A stretch of 64,000 nt of DNA from Spodoptera frugiperda (taxonomy: Eukaryota > Arthropoda > Insecta > Lepidoptera > Noctuidae), in contig NC_064223.1 of the NCBI RefSeq assembly GCF_023101765.2, positions 7,068,001-7,132,000 on the forward strand, written 5' to 3'. The first letter of the stretch is position 1. Each line of letters starts with the position of its first letter. Under the pieces are notes generated by a model. That model had not been told where the DNA came from, made no database searches, and saw nothing but the letters and a program-made list of their open reading frames with translations. Made by a program: the position numbers and the translations under genes. Below are positions 25,701 to 38,989 of the stretch, one piece after another.

Positions 25701-27594
25701 TTCAAACAAATAATGAGACGTTCGACTTCAATTGGTCAATCAATAACCATGACAGGCGCAACGTGCGCACACGCGGCCAACGGTTGAGCGTGAGCTCACC
25801 ATACATGCGGACTCGCGACAATACACAATATATTATATTATTATTCAACTTTCTTTGTTAATGAGCATAATTTAAAATTGTTATTTGTGTCGTCCATTAT
25901 TGGGATTTAATTTTAATTGTAAAGCTGATTTGATGTAATTTTAATCTTGAATTATAATAGTGTCAATTCTGCAAATTTACGCTAATGTAAGGTTTTCATC
26001 ACGACTTTCCTTCGTTGTCTCTTTCAGCGTCATCGTCCGCGCTGCGTGTGATGCAAGCTAACATTAACCGTAACACGAAGTCACCAGTGCGCGCACGCAC
26101 GCCACACGCCACACGCCACACACGGGCGACACAAACGCCACGCCACATCAGCCAGTGACTCATCACAGACCATTGCCAGTGGCGTGAGAATCGCATCAGA
26201 CAAATCGTGATTTGTCTAGATAATAACAGAAGCGCGGTTTTATTTGACATAAGTGCGAGCCATCATGTTCATTCACCATTTCAGACTTTCTTTTTCAGTT
26301 AAAATTTAACCAATTGAGATGAGTCAAGTTCGTTTCATTTTATTTTTCCACAAGCTGCAAGACTATGTATATTATATCATTATTTAAACAAATATGATTC
26401 TGGCTAGAAAAATGTTTAAGATAGGTATTTTTTGTTCGGTACTGAATTATGGTAGCGGTCACAAATGCTGACTCAACTGCTGAGGAAATTTTAGATCCCA
26501 CAGAAGATGATTTGATAATAGAGCCTGATAAATGATGAATCTCCTATGAGTATGGGTGTTTGATTTCATAGATTTATCTATTGATTCACATTAAAAGACT
26601 GCAGTTCTGAACTCTCAGTTCTCACGTTGAAATTAAATGGGAAAACGTAAGCAAAATATGTACAATATAGCGCATATTGAAGTAGGGGCGGTCTGAAGTC
26701 GTGGTGTGTTACAAAACGCGAGAGTATGGCGTGACGGTATGTCGCCGAGCACCAGCGGCGCGCCACCCGGGCAGCATGCTCAGCTGCCTCGTCATATTAT
26801 TGTACGAGCCAATTGTACAAATAACAAAGAACTAATTTTATATCCATACTTTTTCGTCCAATGGGTATAAGCAGAAAGCACATGCTTCTATTATTGCCTT
26901 TATATTTCAAAACATGATGAAATATGTTTATAGAATAAGTACATTGTGCTAGAAATAAATTCAGCTTCTATAATATCCTGCCTGAAATATTGAAAGTTCC
27001 TAACAAATGAAAAGAAATTGCCCCAAGTGCAGACGGAAATAGAAAGTGCAACTTATTGGGGCATTATAGTTAAAAATATACAAGTACTGATTTATTATAT
27101 ATGTATGTAAATCAAACATCTTATTACAGAATTGTTTCGGGCAATAAAAGTCAGGAAATGCTCAGTTAGGTACTTTCGATTCGTCTCAGATGCTAGACAC
27201 GCCGCGATAGTTTCATATTAAATGGACGTTTCAGATGAAATATATCTGTAATATGAAAATATCAACAGTTATTTACATTTCAACTAATGCATCAAGTCAC
27301 AGCTATTCATTTGAAGAAAGTACTAAAAGAGATACTTGACCAACATTCGTGGTTTTTGTACCGTTTACTTATTATTATTAGACTTCAGATGTTAAAGTAC
27401 CTATGACTTTTTGAAATTTACATTTGCTGTTTATTTTTCACTATCGGCCGAGCAACTTGAGACTAAGTTAATATTTTATGAAAATATTTATTCGAATGTC
27501 CAATTAATCAGAGCTTTCGTAAACGAAAGTGTTTCTTTTGTGACTAATGTATAAAAATAGTATAAGAGTGTGGTAACGAGAACAAGCAATGCAG

Positions 27595-27765
27595 AGAGCG
27601 ATCATTGCGGCGTGATAATAGAGCAGAGCAAGGCGTGGGCGGCGTGCAGCGGTGGTGGCTGCGCGAACCGGATCTAAGCTCGCGATAAATCATGGTCCGC
27701 GCGAGTCTCGCACCTCGCCCCACGCCGAGCGCCGCGCACGCCCCTAGCTCCCACTACGTGAACAC
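27595..27765. promoter_or_regulatory. GC/CpG-rich patch of unknown role
   Basis: This block rises abruptly from AT-rich flanks, with 'gcgtgggcggcgtgcagcgg' and 'gccgagcgccgcgcacgccc'. It has no open frame of interest on either strand. It could be an enhancer, promoter or untranslated exon. Nothing decides between these. Confidence 0.2.
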
Positions 27766-28009
27766 ACAAACTTACTTCACCCCGTATAAGGAATTACCAA
27801 AACAATCCACATTCCAAGATGCAGGACTATGATACACCGTTATTTATTGCACTTCTTTGTGATTTCACCTGCACACAACACATCATACATGCTCTGATCA
27901 TAATATGTATTTAAATATTGTCCTCAGCGAGATCTCAGATAGCCTTCTTACATAGTAATGTTCTCTTGCATTCTCCTGTTTGCCGAATTATATGTCTGGC
28001 AAGACGATA

Positions 28010-28070
28010 AGAATTGGTGATTCCCGCTTTATCCCACGGGAACGCGGCTGAAGCCGCCAGCAGAAACTAA
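28010..28070 (+). repeat. Helitron-like 3' end with intact hairpin
   Basis: The stretch 'tatcccacgggaacgcggc' is followed by a perfect 5-bp-arm hairpin GCGGC-TGAA-GCCGC (28,044-28,057), nine nucleotides, then CTAA and a T. This matches the Helitron 3' format (hairpin, then CTRR, then T). Only this end of the element is recognisable. Confidence 0.55.
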
Positions 28071-30123
28071 TTTTTAATAAGTAGTACAGTTCTTTTAAGT
28101 ATAGATATATTCTATCCTAATATGGTCTGTTTCTCCAGTCATACCAAGCTAACTTCAACACAGTAAGAAACACTAACAAATGTGGTCTAATTGTTAATTT
28201 ATTCCGTAAAAGTGCAAGAAAAATTAACAAAATTCCATACATACATATGTTCAAACTAACATACAAAATTATAATCTGTGAAATTCCTATTATTTTAATA
28301 ATTTTCGGCTTAGTCAAGATGTTCCGGTTAACTGTACATATTTAAGCAGACAATAGGAAAGCGCTACAATAGGTAGTTTTATTTAACGTCTCCCATTAGC
28401 ACTGTTTCGAAATTTAATATCAATATTATGGGACGGATTTTATTACCAGTCCGGTTAGCTCTTCCCACGCAAATTGAAATCGAAAGAATAGATTCGGAAT
28501 ACGTCCATGGTCATAAAAATACTTTCAAATGAAGACGATTGTTATCGTTTTGATTGGGCCTATGTGATTGCTTTTGAGATTGAAATTGAATCTGCGATGT
28601 TTAATAATGTATGTAGTGTTGAGTGTAAATGTGCACGTCGTCGGGTACGAGAACAAATGCAATGGCCGGGTGACTGGGTGGTGTGAGACGTCGCGGGCGC
28701 CGGCGTGCACAGCGCCGCGCAGCCGTGCGGCCACTGCACTCGCTTCGATTTCACTTTTATTAGCAATCCACTTAATTGGATACCACAGTTGCGGTTTTAT
28801 TCATTTTGCAGATTCATCTGGGACGCATTTTTAGTATTGTAATAATGACAAAGTCAGATAAAGCTCCGGTTCTCAGTGAGAGAGAATAAAGAGAATAAGA
28901 TAGATAGTTAGCGTCACCTGCATTGTATGAATAGCACGTAACTAGATGCGTCAATCTATGTAATATTAATAATATATTATATTTTACATAGTCATTCTGT
29001 AACACTGTGACGGATTATGACTTAATCAGTTGATAAAAGACCAACGTACACAGAAATATTTCTTTCACTGAAATTTTTTGATGACTTCTGTGTTTTTAAT
29101 GATACATTTATTTGATGGATGCACCACACTTCTTCAAAGTTCTTTACTTTTTATGTTGTTGAGTAATAGATATCTTTCAAATGGTTAAGAATGTAAAGAA
29201 CATTCTGACTGTTTATCTAAAGAGATTAAGTGAATTATGGCAAAGTGTCAGAGTACAAGCGACAAAAAGTGTAAGTAGGTATATTTAGGTAAACTTCCTT
29301 GAAATGCTCCGGTTTTATCGTTAAGCGGCGAAGGTCAGTCGAATTGCTGGAAAAGTACAATGCGAATTAAATTTTAATTTATACCTAAAACTACGCTCGT
29401 AATCCCACGCTCGACAGCTCGGATTAAATGACATTCATAGTTTTTGTCCAGCGGCGCACGCGCACTGGGGAAACACCACCGTGTGCTGTGGAACCAGCTG
29501 CACCCGACCCCACGCCTGCGCAGTGCGTTTCCTACTACATTCAATAACATGCATACATCATGTACGTGACTACAATTGCACAGTTTTAATCCGTTTATTT
29601 TTACACAAAATCGCACATATTTGGGCAAAATTATTATACAGGAAATAACCCGCAAGGACGTCTGAGATGCTGCTTGCATGATTTAATACTTCCTAATGTC
29701 TAAGTCAAATCACGTACTAGAGCTAGGCTGCAGGGGTCTAACAAATGGCCGACGTAAAAATGAACCTGAGCTCATAACCCGCAGCGTGTAGAAAAGTTAG
29801 TTTAATGGGTACAGCAGTAGAACACCGGTCTGTGCATGAATACATTTGCATTGGTGCTATACGTATTGTACTATTGTGTTACTAGTTCGGGTCTGCACTT
29901 CAATATAGGTAGGTAGTAATTTAGCCATTTAATTTCCGCGTCCAAGTGTCACTGAAGGACGTTTGAAATGTCATTATCTCAATCGACGCGTGCTTTTGTA
30001 CTCTTATTATTTCTTGCCGAGCTCGATTGTTGTATTATAGTATGATAGATGAATCATTGTGTTTTTTACGGCGTTAATTAAAATGTTAATTAATGTTATT
30101 CTGTCATTTATAACCGTTTGCCG

Positions 30124-30149
30124 TTTATAGAATCAATTCATTCTATAAA
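30124..30149. repeat. Perfect short hairpin, 10-bp arms
   Basis: TTTATAGAAT and ATTCTATAAA flank a 6-nt loop. It is AT-rich, so a chance origin is possible. No terminator or mobile-element context is apparent. Confidence 0.45.
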
Positions 30150-30299
30150 TTCTATTAATATCATCTGTCGTCCATAATTCATTAATTGTTAATGTGTCAA
30201 AAACATATTTTATATTCACAAACTTAAAATTCACAATTTGCTAAAAATATATTACTATAATTAAAAAATCTTCAAAGGTTATTCCAACTGGGAATTTTT

Positions 30300-30360
30300 C
30301 GTAGTAGGAATAGCTACGCGCTACGGTTCTACGAACCTACGCCTTGCTACGGCTACGAAC
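30300..30360. repeat. CTACG-rich cluster
   Basis: Within 60 nt the pentamer CTACG (or its complement CGTAG) recurs about eight times with irregular spacing: 'agctacgcgctacggttcta', 'gaacctacgccttgctacgg', 'ctacgaactgg'. It looks like part of a lepidopteran interspersed repeat rich in this motif, or a degenerate minisatellite. Confidence 0.4.
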
Positions 30361-31754
30361 TGGGGAACCTTTGGGAATCTTCGCTCGCGTAGTATTATCA
30401 TTTGTTCCAATCGCGATTAACTAATTAATGATACAAAATAAGATAAACCGGAACTGTTTATATGTACGATTTTGACTTTCACTTGCACTCCATCATAGAA
30501 TATTCCAACAATAAACCAGTTTTACATTTTGCGACTAGTTAGAGTTTTAGCTAGAGCTTTACAAATTTTTTTACGCTGCATATTTAATTTGCTTATCGTA
30601 CCACGATAAACTAATGGAATTCTATTCAGATTTCATTATAATAAAGAACAGGTTTATAATAAATTATGAGTTAGAAAATGAAATTGCTAAATTAATTGCT
30701 GATAATGTAAGCATATTTTTGTATATTTTCGTTAATGACATACTAAAATAATGCAGAATTCTGCATCGTTTTATACTACTGTTGCATTTGTATGACTGTT
30801 GCACAACTTTTTGTCTACAGCTATAAATATTTGTTAATTTATACTTACTTTACTATTCGACGACAAGGGAAACCCGCGCCACCACAGTTTCAGAATGTAA
30901 AATATGTTAGAGACAGACAGCACGTCGGAACTCAGTCAGCAACAACGTCCAGAGACATAAATATGCAAGTAGTGACAGTTGACATGTGTTCGGTATTCAA
31001 TTATGAACCGTTCCAACACCACTTAAATTGAGGAAAATCATATAAATTGGCAAGAGTGCGCACGAGCTGTGAAACAATCACACCTCCACGTGTGCGTCCT
31101 CATTGTGCGTCTAATAGGAACACCTACTTCCTAACCGCCAAACAAACAAACAAAGTAAGTTGGTGCAAAATGCTAAACGGCGCGTCCTCATTCGGCTCTT
31201 ACAAATTCGCGGCAACCTGCTTGTTGACACACTTCACAGAATAATGGCCCCGCTGTACTCATATTGATTAAAGAGCATTGTTTTATGGACTGAGATAAGC
31301 GATAAGTGCATTTAAATTCCCCATAAAATACTTAATCAGAAAATTTTCCACGTTGTTAAAAAACGTATTTAAAGTAAAATTACTAGGTATAAAATGTAGA
31401 CGTACCGAATACATGTTAATTTGTTGCGGAATCCGAGAGCAATAACCGACGGCTCTGCTAGCGGTATTCGGCGGTTTCTTCGACTCTAATATTCGACAAA
31501 AACCACCGCATAGTGTGTATGTGTGCCTCTGTTTATGCACTACTACGAAAAACTTCATATGTATGTTTGATTTGAGTGTATTTCAACATATTAAGCTTAA
31601 TGTGAAGATTAGTCACGCTACGGCCTTTAGAAGACGCGAGTCCGCGTATCTCGTATCGTATATATTTATTTAAATTCGGAACAATGATGCTATCTCTATG
31701 TGTGGTATGTTGTGTTCCTAGTTTTTATAAATAAAACTTAATTTTATTGGTTGA

Positions 31755-31960
31755 CTAGCTAATGCCCGCAGCTTCGCTCGCGTGAACATTGTGACTTCAT
31801 TTTCTAAAAATAGCCAAAGTTACTCCTTAGTACATCAGCTAGCGGCCAACAAAATTCCCATCAAAATCAGTGCAGCCGTTTCTGACATTAGCCGCAACAA
31901 ACAGGCAAACAGACAGACAAAAATTGTATATTAATATGCACAGGTAGTTAAAAAGCGGAT
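31755..31960 (-). repeat. Helitron-like repeat, inverted
   Basis: Read on the minus strand the element ends 'gcgagcgaagctgcgggcat' then 'tagctag', the CTAG terminus being at 31,755-31,758. The body includes the common lepidopteran block 'catcaaaatcagtgcagccg' and the CAGACAGACA stretch (plus-strand sense). Non-coding. The right limit is approximate. Confidence 0.55.
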
Positions 31961-32569
31961 ACTTCAATGTTACAAACAGACACTCTAATTTTATTTATTA
32001 GTCTAGATTAGCTGATTTATTTTTCACCTGTATCTTAATATAGAGACGATAAAATTAAATAAGAAGAAAATTAATTGCAATAAAATATCAGTCACATATA
32101 ATGGCCACTTGGTTCTTGAGCAACAGGTGCACTGACGAACATAAAACATATACTGAGCAATGTTAATATGCTATGTTGATTGACATTACTTTAATTAAAG
32201 TTTATTTTAGCTTGTTAAAGTAGGTACTGATATGATAGGTAACCTCCATTTTTAACAAAATCTATTTAGACAAATTCTTCGGAATCTATTTAGACAAGCT
32301 CAAATATGTTAACTAATGACCTATAAGTAAAACATCATTATAATATATTGAAGTATCGTATTGGAAAAATTCCATTACGTAGACAAGCAAATATGCGCAA
32401 GTTTTCTTACAAAATTAACATGTTATCTATTGCAAATGGTTGCCTTTATGCAAGTGTGTTGTTGTATGAAATATACTTTTTATTTTTAGTTTAATTTAAT
32501 ATATCAATTCTCATATAGACCAGATTGGCGATATATTAAAGAAGGGCAAAATTAAAAGTAAGACTGATG

Positions 32570-32656
32570 ACTGTTGATGAAGCGAAAGAGGTATGTAAGA
32601 GTCGTAAAAATTGGCTGTCCATTGTCTCTGCCTACCCCCATGGGAGAAAGGCGTGA
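32570..32656 (+). pseudogene. Remnant of the 3' coding end of a LINE retrotransposon
   Basis: A 28-codon open stretch ends in TGA and reads DEAKEVCKSRKNWLSIVSAY then PHGRKA. I recognise the 'W..IVSAYP.G.KA stop' ending as a typical C-terminus of reverse-transcriptase ORFs in lepidopteran LINEs. Only this tail survives; the upstream part is lost, as expected for a 5'-truncated copy. The exact clade is not assigned. Confidence 0.5.
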
Positions 32657-32964
32657 CGTTACGATACGTTTTGATGTTTTTTTATATTGATTATATAAAC
32701 AATATGTCGGTTACTTCTAAGCAAGCAGTCAGTGTCCTTACATTCTTCAAATAACGTTTGTGAAAGCTCTTAACCACAATTTAGTCAATATCACGTACAT
32801 ACTGTTTTGAAGGATCTAACTGATTTTTGTTTGTAAAGTATTAGATGGCTATCGTACAGATTAATTTTCATTTATATGTCAATACTTTTTCATTGTTTTC
32901 AAAGAGAGTTTTCTAAAATTTCTATGACAATTCGCCTTTATAGAATTCGACATGAGAGAACCAT

Positions 32965-33045
32965 GCTTAGGCTTAGGCACGAATGGGTCGGCTTAACCGG
33001 AGTGATACCACTGCGTCACAAGAAAACGGTGTAAAATATTGGTTA
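32965..33045 (+). repeat. 5' portion of a lepidopteran SINE
   Basis: The text 'ttaggcacgaatgggtcggc', 'accggagtgataccactgcg' and 'tcacaagaaaacggtgtaaa' matches the head of a SINE common across Lepidoptera, whose tail is seen at 40,018-40,160. The rest of this copy is diverged or truncated. Confidence 0.5.
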
Positions 33046-33439
33046 CGCCAATTTGAACCAATGACAGGCAGCAGTGCACTCTGATAAGCCCAAATGTGCT
33101 ACCCGCCTACCAAGCATGCATGATTTTAATTATGGCAATGCCTCAAACGTTCACTGCCACGTAGGTCACCTACGTTAGCGGAAGATTTGCCTTCAACAGT
33201 TTTCTGTCAGCAGTGAAAAGCTGAAAAAGGAGAGCTATATTGGACGCTCATGCTGAAAATTTTGAAATGTTAGTTTTTATTCGATTTTGAAGTTCAGACA
33301 GACAGAATATTCACGACAATTTCTACCTAATTGTTTTTGTATCGGTCAGCTTTTATTGGCATGCCGCATTTTCCTGATTGCATACGCGCCAGCCAGATCA
33401 ACTAGAAACTAATGAATTAACCATCGCTTTTTGTTTCAG

Positions 33440-33557
33440 GGGCAAAGGTTACACGTTATACGGCAAGGACAAACACTTTCTGCGCAGGAGTGCACGTCGC
33501 GGTCGGCCGAGCACCAACCTTCCGCGTCGCGCCGCGCCTGCGCTCCACACGCGAGAG
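33440..33557 (+). CDS. Candidate exon of an unidentified plus-strand transcript
   Basis: An excellent acceptor 'cgctttttgtttcag' opens a GC-rich 118-nt block that ends at GAGAG/GTCAAG. The first frame reads GQRLHVIRQGQTLSAQECTS and onward, and two other frames are also open, which is typical of GC-rich sequence and weakens the case. The GC contrast with the flanks is strong. No neighbour exon or family is identified. Confidence 0.15.
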
Positions 33558-36500
33558 GTCAAGGCTCCAATACTGCCCATTTTGATCTAATTTACTCAAC
33601 GAAACCGTTTTTTGTTCATTTGCATTTTAATCAACATGTACTTTGCAAAAGTTTTAATTAGGATAAAAACCTAGGTTAAGGCTGTATACATTTTCAAAGT
33701 CATACGTCTGCTAAGGCTTGTGATGTGTTTAACAGAATATATCACTGACGTACATAAACTAAAAAAAGATTAGTAGCTTTTTAATTACTATGTACATTAT
33801 TTATGGCGAGGAGAATACCTACGTTAATTAATATCTACTTATTGGTTTGGAAAAGTTAGACCACACCTTTGCAAATTACTTCTCTGGACGCACCCATCTC
33901 TAGCGGAGGTCATTATATTATCATCTTACATTTTCCTCAATCAATCAAAGTATATTTTAACAATTTATATAAGTAGATGCATTTCTTTAACTTATGATAA
34001 ACCATTCATACGTCGTTCAAAACACATTAATATTTGTAAAGTTAATAACTGAAGCGTGGGAGGTGTAAGTTTAAACAATTATCGGGCGCTCATCAAACCT
34101 TACAATAAATGTTTACAATAAAAGTTCGTGTATTACAATTTTTAATTACATAATAAACAATTAACTGAGAGAGATTTGTGTGCTGTCATTATCGCACTTT
34201 CTCCGAAAATCATAACAGACCGGGCAGGCGGAGCCGATTTACTGCTGAGTATTTTACACCTTCGAATTGGCGAGAGTTATAGATTGTTATTATATTACGT
34301 TGGCTACGTACAACATCTAGTTACGTGGCCGTCGTCCCACGGTTCTGATTTGTGATTGGCACTTATGGAAATTCAATTGGTACTTTTATTTTTCGAATGA
34401 TAAACGGCCATAGCTTTGACCGAAAGAACGCCGAACTACTCCAAATATAGGAGTATGTACGTACTTACACTCCGCTTACGTATTTAAAATGCCTACATCC
34501 AACGAGCCGATACCGCGATATTGAACATCAAACATACTCTAGCATAAACATTTATAGATATACGCGAGTAAGTGAGATGATCAATAGAAAAGATACCGAC
34601 TGCGCAAACGACATAACGTGTTTCTTGAGTATCGATAAAATAAGCGAAACTCCCTTCAGACTGTGTAGTTGATTCCCAACGAACGATATCAGACATTGCG
34701 TTCTGGCTTACTCCACTGAAAGGTTACTGTTTTCACATTACGTCGTACGCAGTCTTAAGAATGCCATTGTTTAACCAACCAGCGAATAGCACTCCATGTA
34801 ACTATTTTCATTCGCAAAGCTCTCTAATTAATCGATTACAACGCTCAAGTACTTAATGAAGAATTTGTTTACCTATTTAGGTATACTACATTATTGTATC
34901 ACTGATGGACACAACTTAATCTTTTATGGCACTTAATTATATTTGAAATCACATATTTTTACAATATCTAAATATGCATCGTATTGTAATTATCAAACTA
35001 TTAAGTATTCACTTTCCAATAGTTTTCTCGTTTCTATAAAGACGGCATGGACGCAGAAATCCCAAGCCTTATTCATTCGACTCTTGAGTCGTGGACAAGA
35101 TATCCTATTGTTCTTATCGTGAACTAGCGTAGTACTCATGTTATTGAGGCCGTTCGTTTGTGTAGCCGATGCCGAGCTCGATAAATAAGTAGGCATATTA
35201 CTCTCAGAATGGCAACTAAATGTGAAAAGAGTAAATATATCTGCGAATACACGTTTCACTTGTTTAAGGAAAATTTTGAACAAAACTAACATTTTGGTTA
35301 GTCACTGACTTCATTCAAATACAGATTCCCATGCATTACGCGCTATCTTTTCCGAGTGACAGTTGAGAAACCTGAACTGGATAATTTTAATAGCTTTACT
35401 GAGTTTTGAAGGCATTCACGGCAGATCTTTGGCCGATATAATACATTCATGCATTAGGATGTGGTTGCAAGGTTGTTACGGAAAGCATGTCAAAGAACAT
35501 TCTAGAATTATTTTCATCTTAATGTCCTCTCACGCTTCGTACACTTTCATTCAAGTTCGTGATAATTTGCAACGTACCTACTTTCAAACGCACCAGACAA
35601 AAACTAACTAACAAAACTTTATAAATGAGTATTCATCTTGATAAATTGGTTTAATTTACAAAATGATGCACGTAGCCACGTTTATTTTCTTTTCTTTTTT
35701 TTTTGTTTGACATCTTTCGTGTATTATATTCAGCCTAATTTTAAGAAAATTTAAAAAGTATTTTTGATGATTTATAAGCATCAACGATATGCTTATCTTA
35801 ATTTAGTCAGTTGTAGATCTATAATATAACTGAAATAAAATATGTATAGACTTGAACATTTATAAACACTACAAAAACGGTAAAAAAAAATGTTTTTATC
35901 AGATTGTCATTCAAGTGAGATTGATTAGTCTCTGGTTTCCAACATCTATCTGGAATTGGAACACAATTAAAAGGACAAATCGTGACGCATTATAAGGTAT
36001 AGTTAAGAATATCTGCGGCGGCGCAGTGCAGTGCCGTCGTGTGGAGCATTCTGATTGCGTAACGCGATCATGCGCCGACGAGCCACGACCACCGGCTCAT
36101 GCTCAGCATCCACGGAGCTATTTCTATTCACTACCTCTAACAATATACATTAAACTAAACAAATGGGTAATGAAGGCACATTCAAGTTTCTGAATCGAAG
36201 CGAACAGTGTCCCTCAATGTTTAATTTTATCACCTTTTATATCTTTAAAATGTAGAGTATCTAATAATATAATCTGTGGTTTAGATGCAACACCATAGCA
36301 AGATCATAAATTAAACCAGAACTACTTAAATTGAAAGCGCTTTTAACTAATCTAGCGACCAATAAATTAAAATTAAAGTCTTTTAAAAAAACAAGCTTTT
36401 GTGCAGCTGAGCATTAATAGCCATGCAAACTAAACGTGTATACAAAATTTCAGCACAATCGGTTGAAGATTCGTATCTGCTTTAAAATTCGGTTGCCAGA

Positions 36501-38897
36501 TTGCACTTAACACATATGTAGTAAGTTAATTAAAAGCTTGTAAAAGTGCAACATTATTTTGTAGGTATATCTCAAATGATTGTTTTCTTGAAAGCGTGTA
36601 GACGGAGAGGCGGCGCAGTGATGTCACGAATTGAGGAACAACGGCATTCGAGTTCGGCTGAAGGTAGTGCTGCGAGCTGCGAACAATACACGCTCCCCTT
36701 GCCGCCGCCTAACAAGCTCCATCACCTTCATGCCATCTCATTGTACTATCGCTACGGGCTAATTCGTACTGTGACGTTATATCCTTTGTCCAATTCAATA
36801 CTACTCTCAAGGTAACGCGGCCCGCTATAAAATACTAAAGACAATAAAACACTTATCGCTGAGATATCGCTAAATGCTTTAATAACTGCAAATCTGCTAA
36901 CAATTAGGACCAGAACACTTCCATCGAGATTATTGGCACAACGGTATTTTTTTTCGAAATATTTTCCGGTGTAGTGTTGGTTTTATCGGTTTTTTTAATA
37001 AAATGCCTCAAGTAATAGGGTCAAATCAGTAAATGGAATAAGTTTTATATTTTCCGATAATGCCAATACATGTCGGTACTGTTAAAACCAATGAAATGCA
37101 TGGCCAAACTGTTACCGAATGATACTTGTTGTGTCATCGTGTGGCTATTTCGTGTACATATATTTTAAACAGAAATAATTAAAATATATATATTGAAAGA
37201 TTTAAGATAAAAAGTCAATCGTTGTCACATGCTGATAAAATCACACAGCACACACTTAATATAAAACCCTAGACTATCTATAGCAAAGTGTAATAAAGTG
37301 AGTAAATCTTATTACTTATACCATTCAAAATTCTAGAACTATCTATAGCTTGCAAAGTCTGCAGAGGTAGGTATACAAGAAGTATTTATTATAAAGTATA
37401 TGCCAATAGCCCATAAAGTTAATTGTGAACCGGATATAAGAGAACTGTACCAACAAACGCGAGTACTTGCCGCGGACCCGCTCCGTACGACGGCAAGTTT
37501 TTCTTCCGTTCATACCTTACTTGTAATTTAGCTTAAACGTTTTTAATAGTACCGACACGTATTCTGAATGACACAGAATCAGATCAGCGAAGACAAGACC
37601 AGTCCAAAGGAAATACCGTTTAATTACGAACTGTAATAAGAACGATTCTCAAAGTTCGATTGTTTCAAGTTAATAGTCACAGTCGAATGAACTTAAATAA
37701 TATAAACATGAATAAGTTGTGGTAGGTACCATGTGCGCTTTATAGTCTCTAGAACAAAGCTGTGTATGTGTATACTGCTGTGTGTTATTCATAAACTCCA
37801 CATGCTACATCTCCTGTTAGTATACAAAGCCACGTGCATTAATAAGTAAATTAAACTTTTTGAGTTTTTCCTAAATCACATTATCACATGACGATAATCT
37901 ATTTTAATATCATAAGGAGTTTAAATCTTATTAAATATCCACTTCTCATACTGTTACTCGTCATTAGACGCGGGTAACAGTAATAGCGCGGTACATTTCC
38001 ATGTAAACACGACAGTTACTTTATGATGATTCTAATTATTATCAGGCAGGCTTTATTTAACTTCTCTCACGAAATCTATGCATGTGTCCGTTACCTACAT
38101 TCCGTATGGTCAATCGTGAGAAAAATATAGAGAAAATTTAACGTATAGATACTTACTGTATGTCATATTGTAAGTATGTAGTGCGCAATGTTCGCACGAA
38201 CTGAATAGTAGGTGCTACTGCGCGTTGAAATCTTTTGAACAGAAAATGACACGGCGCGCAACACAATGCGGTGCGGTTAACATAAATGTGATCGCAGAAT
38301 TACTCGTATGTTGTCTGATATTTACATGTATATTTGTTATTTAACTAACAAGTAACCAAAATCTTGTCAATATGTAAGATACATTGTTATTCTCTTAATT
38401 AAGTTTGTCTCATGTTCGGTATACGAGTTTTTACTAGGTACGATCAGTATAATCATTGAACTGCTTTAGTAAAATTGAACAAAACTCAGTCTTGCTTAAA
38501 CATTATTATATTCTGATTATGGTAAGCCCCGGGCGTAATAACCAATGCAACGTATAAGGTAAACTATACAACAATTGCTTCACCGCCTACACTTAAACTC
38601 TCTGACTGTTTCATTAAAAAATTACATACTTTTTTCTCCATCCGCGTTTATAAATGTCAATATTTTTATCAAGCAAATGATAATTTCTTCACTCATGGAA
38701 ACATTAATTTAGCAATAGTTCTCGCAACCGCTCTACCTCTACTGGTTTAATGAAAACTTAAATATTACAGCTAATACATATTTATATCAGATCCCTGCAA
38801 AGTGAAATATTCAAATACTAATATCATGCAACTGTGTTAGTGTACTTCTTGGGCACAAATGAAAGATAACAAAGAGCTAAAAGAAATTGAAACTCAC

Positions 38898-38982
38898 CTT
38901 CGTCTATGATGAAGCGATCCAATAAGTATTCTGAAATCGGATTAACACTCCAGTGAAATATGCACGAGTCGTAGCACTTAGT
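38898..38982 (-). CDS. Candidate internal exon (A) of an unidentified minus-strand gene
   Basis: On the minus strand an excellent acceptor (pyrimidine-rich, 'cgcttgcttacag') opens 85 nt that end at a consensus donor GAAG/GTGAGT. The frame reads TKCYDSCIFHWSVNPISEYL then LDRFIIDE, entering in phase 0 and leaving in phase 1. Codon and residue makeup look like folded protein, with Cys, Trp and aromatic residues. Exon B at 16,101 fits its outgoing phase. Family not recognised. The gene could be much longer in both directions, or this could be an isolated relic. Confidence 0.35.
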
Positions 38983-38989
38983 CTGTAAG

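Larger units (their letters stand above)
16169..31754. other. Non-coding tract
   Basis: AT-rich, with GC-rich patches at about 17,245-17,640, 21,780-21,860, 27,595-27,765 and 28,650-28,740 and a (CACACGC) cluster near 26,090-26,130. It contains a 16-bp perfect palindrome at 16,233-16,248, a 14-bp one at 22,563-22,576, and a perfect hairpin with 10-bp arms at 30,124-30,149. The longest frame, 147 codons at 17,661-18,104, is listed separately. No gene can be named. Confidence 0.55.
31961..38897. other. Non-coding tract
   Basis: AT-rich with remnants listed separately (LINE end near 32.6 kb, SINE head near 33.0 kb, an 'agcacaatcggttgaagat' repeat fragment at about 36,430-36,490) and a GC patch at about 36,010-36,110. 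A 17-bp near-palindrome ACGTAGGT-C-ACCTACGT is at 33,159-33,175. One exon-like island lies at 33,440-33,557. No gene is recognised. Confidence 0.55.

Noticed and set aside
26085..26140. CACACGC-rich stretch as a CRISPR-like or functional array
   Set aside because: Units are short, irregular and without spacers; it is a simple-sequence cluster in eukaryotic DNA.
25999..26250. 83-codon minus-strand frame rich in Arg, Trp and Val
   Set aside because: It translates the CACACGC-type simple repeat in reverse; composition explains the open frame.
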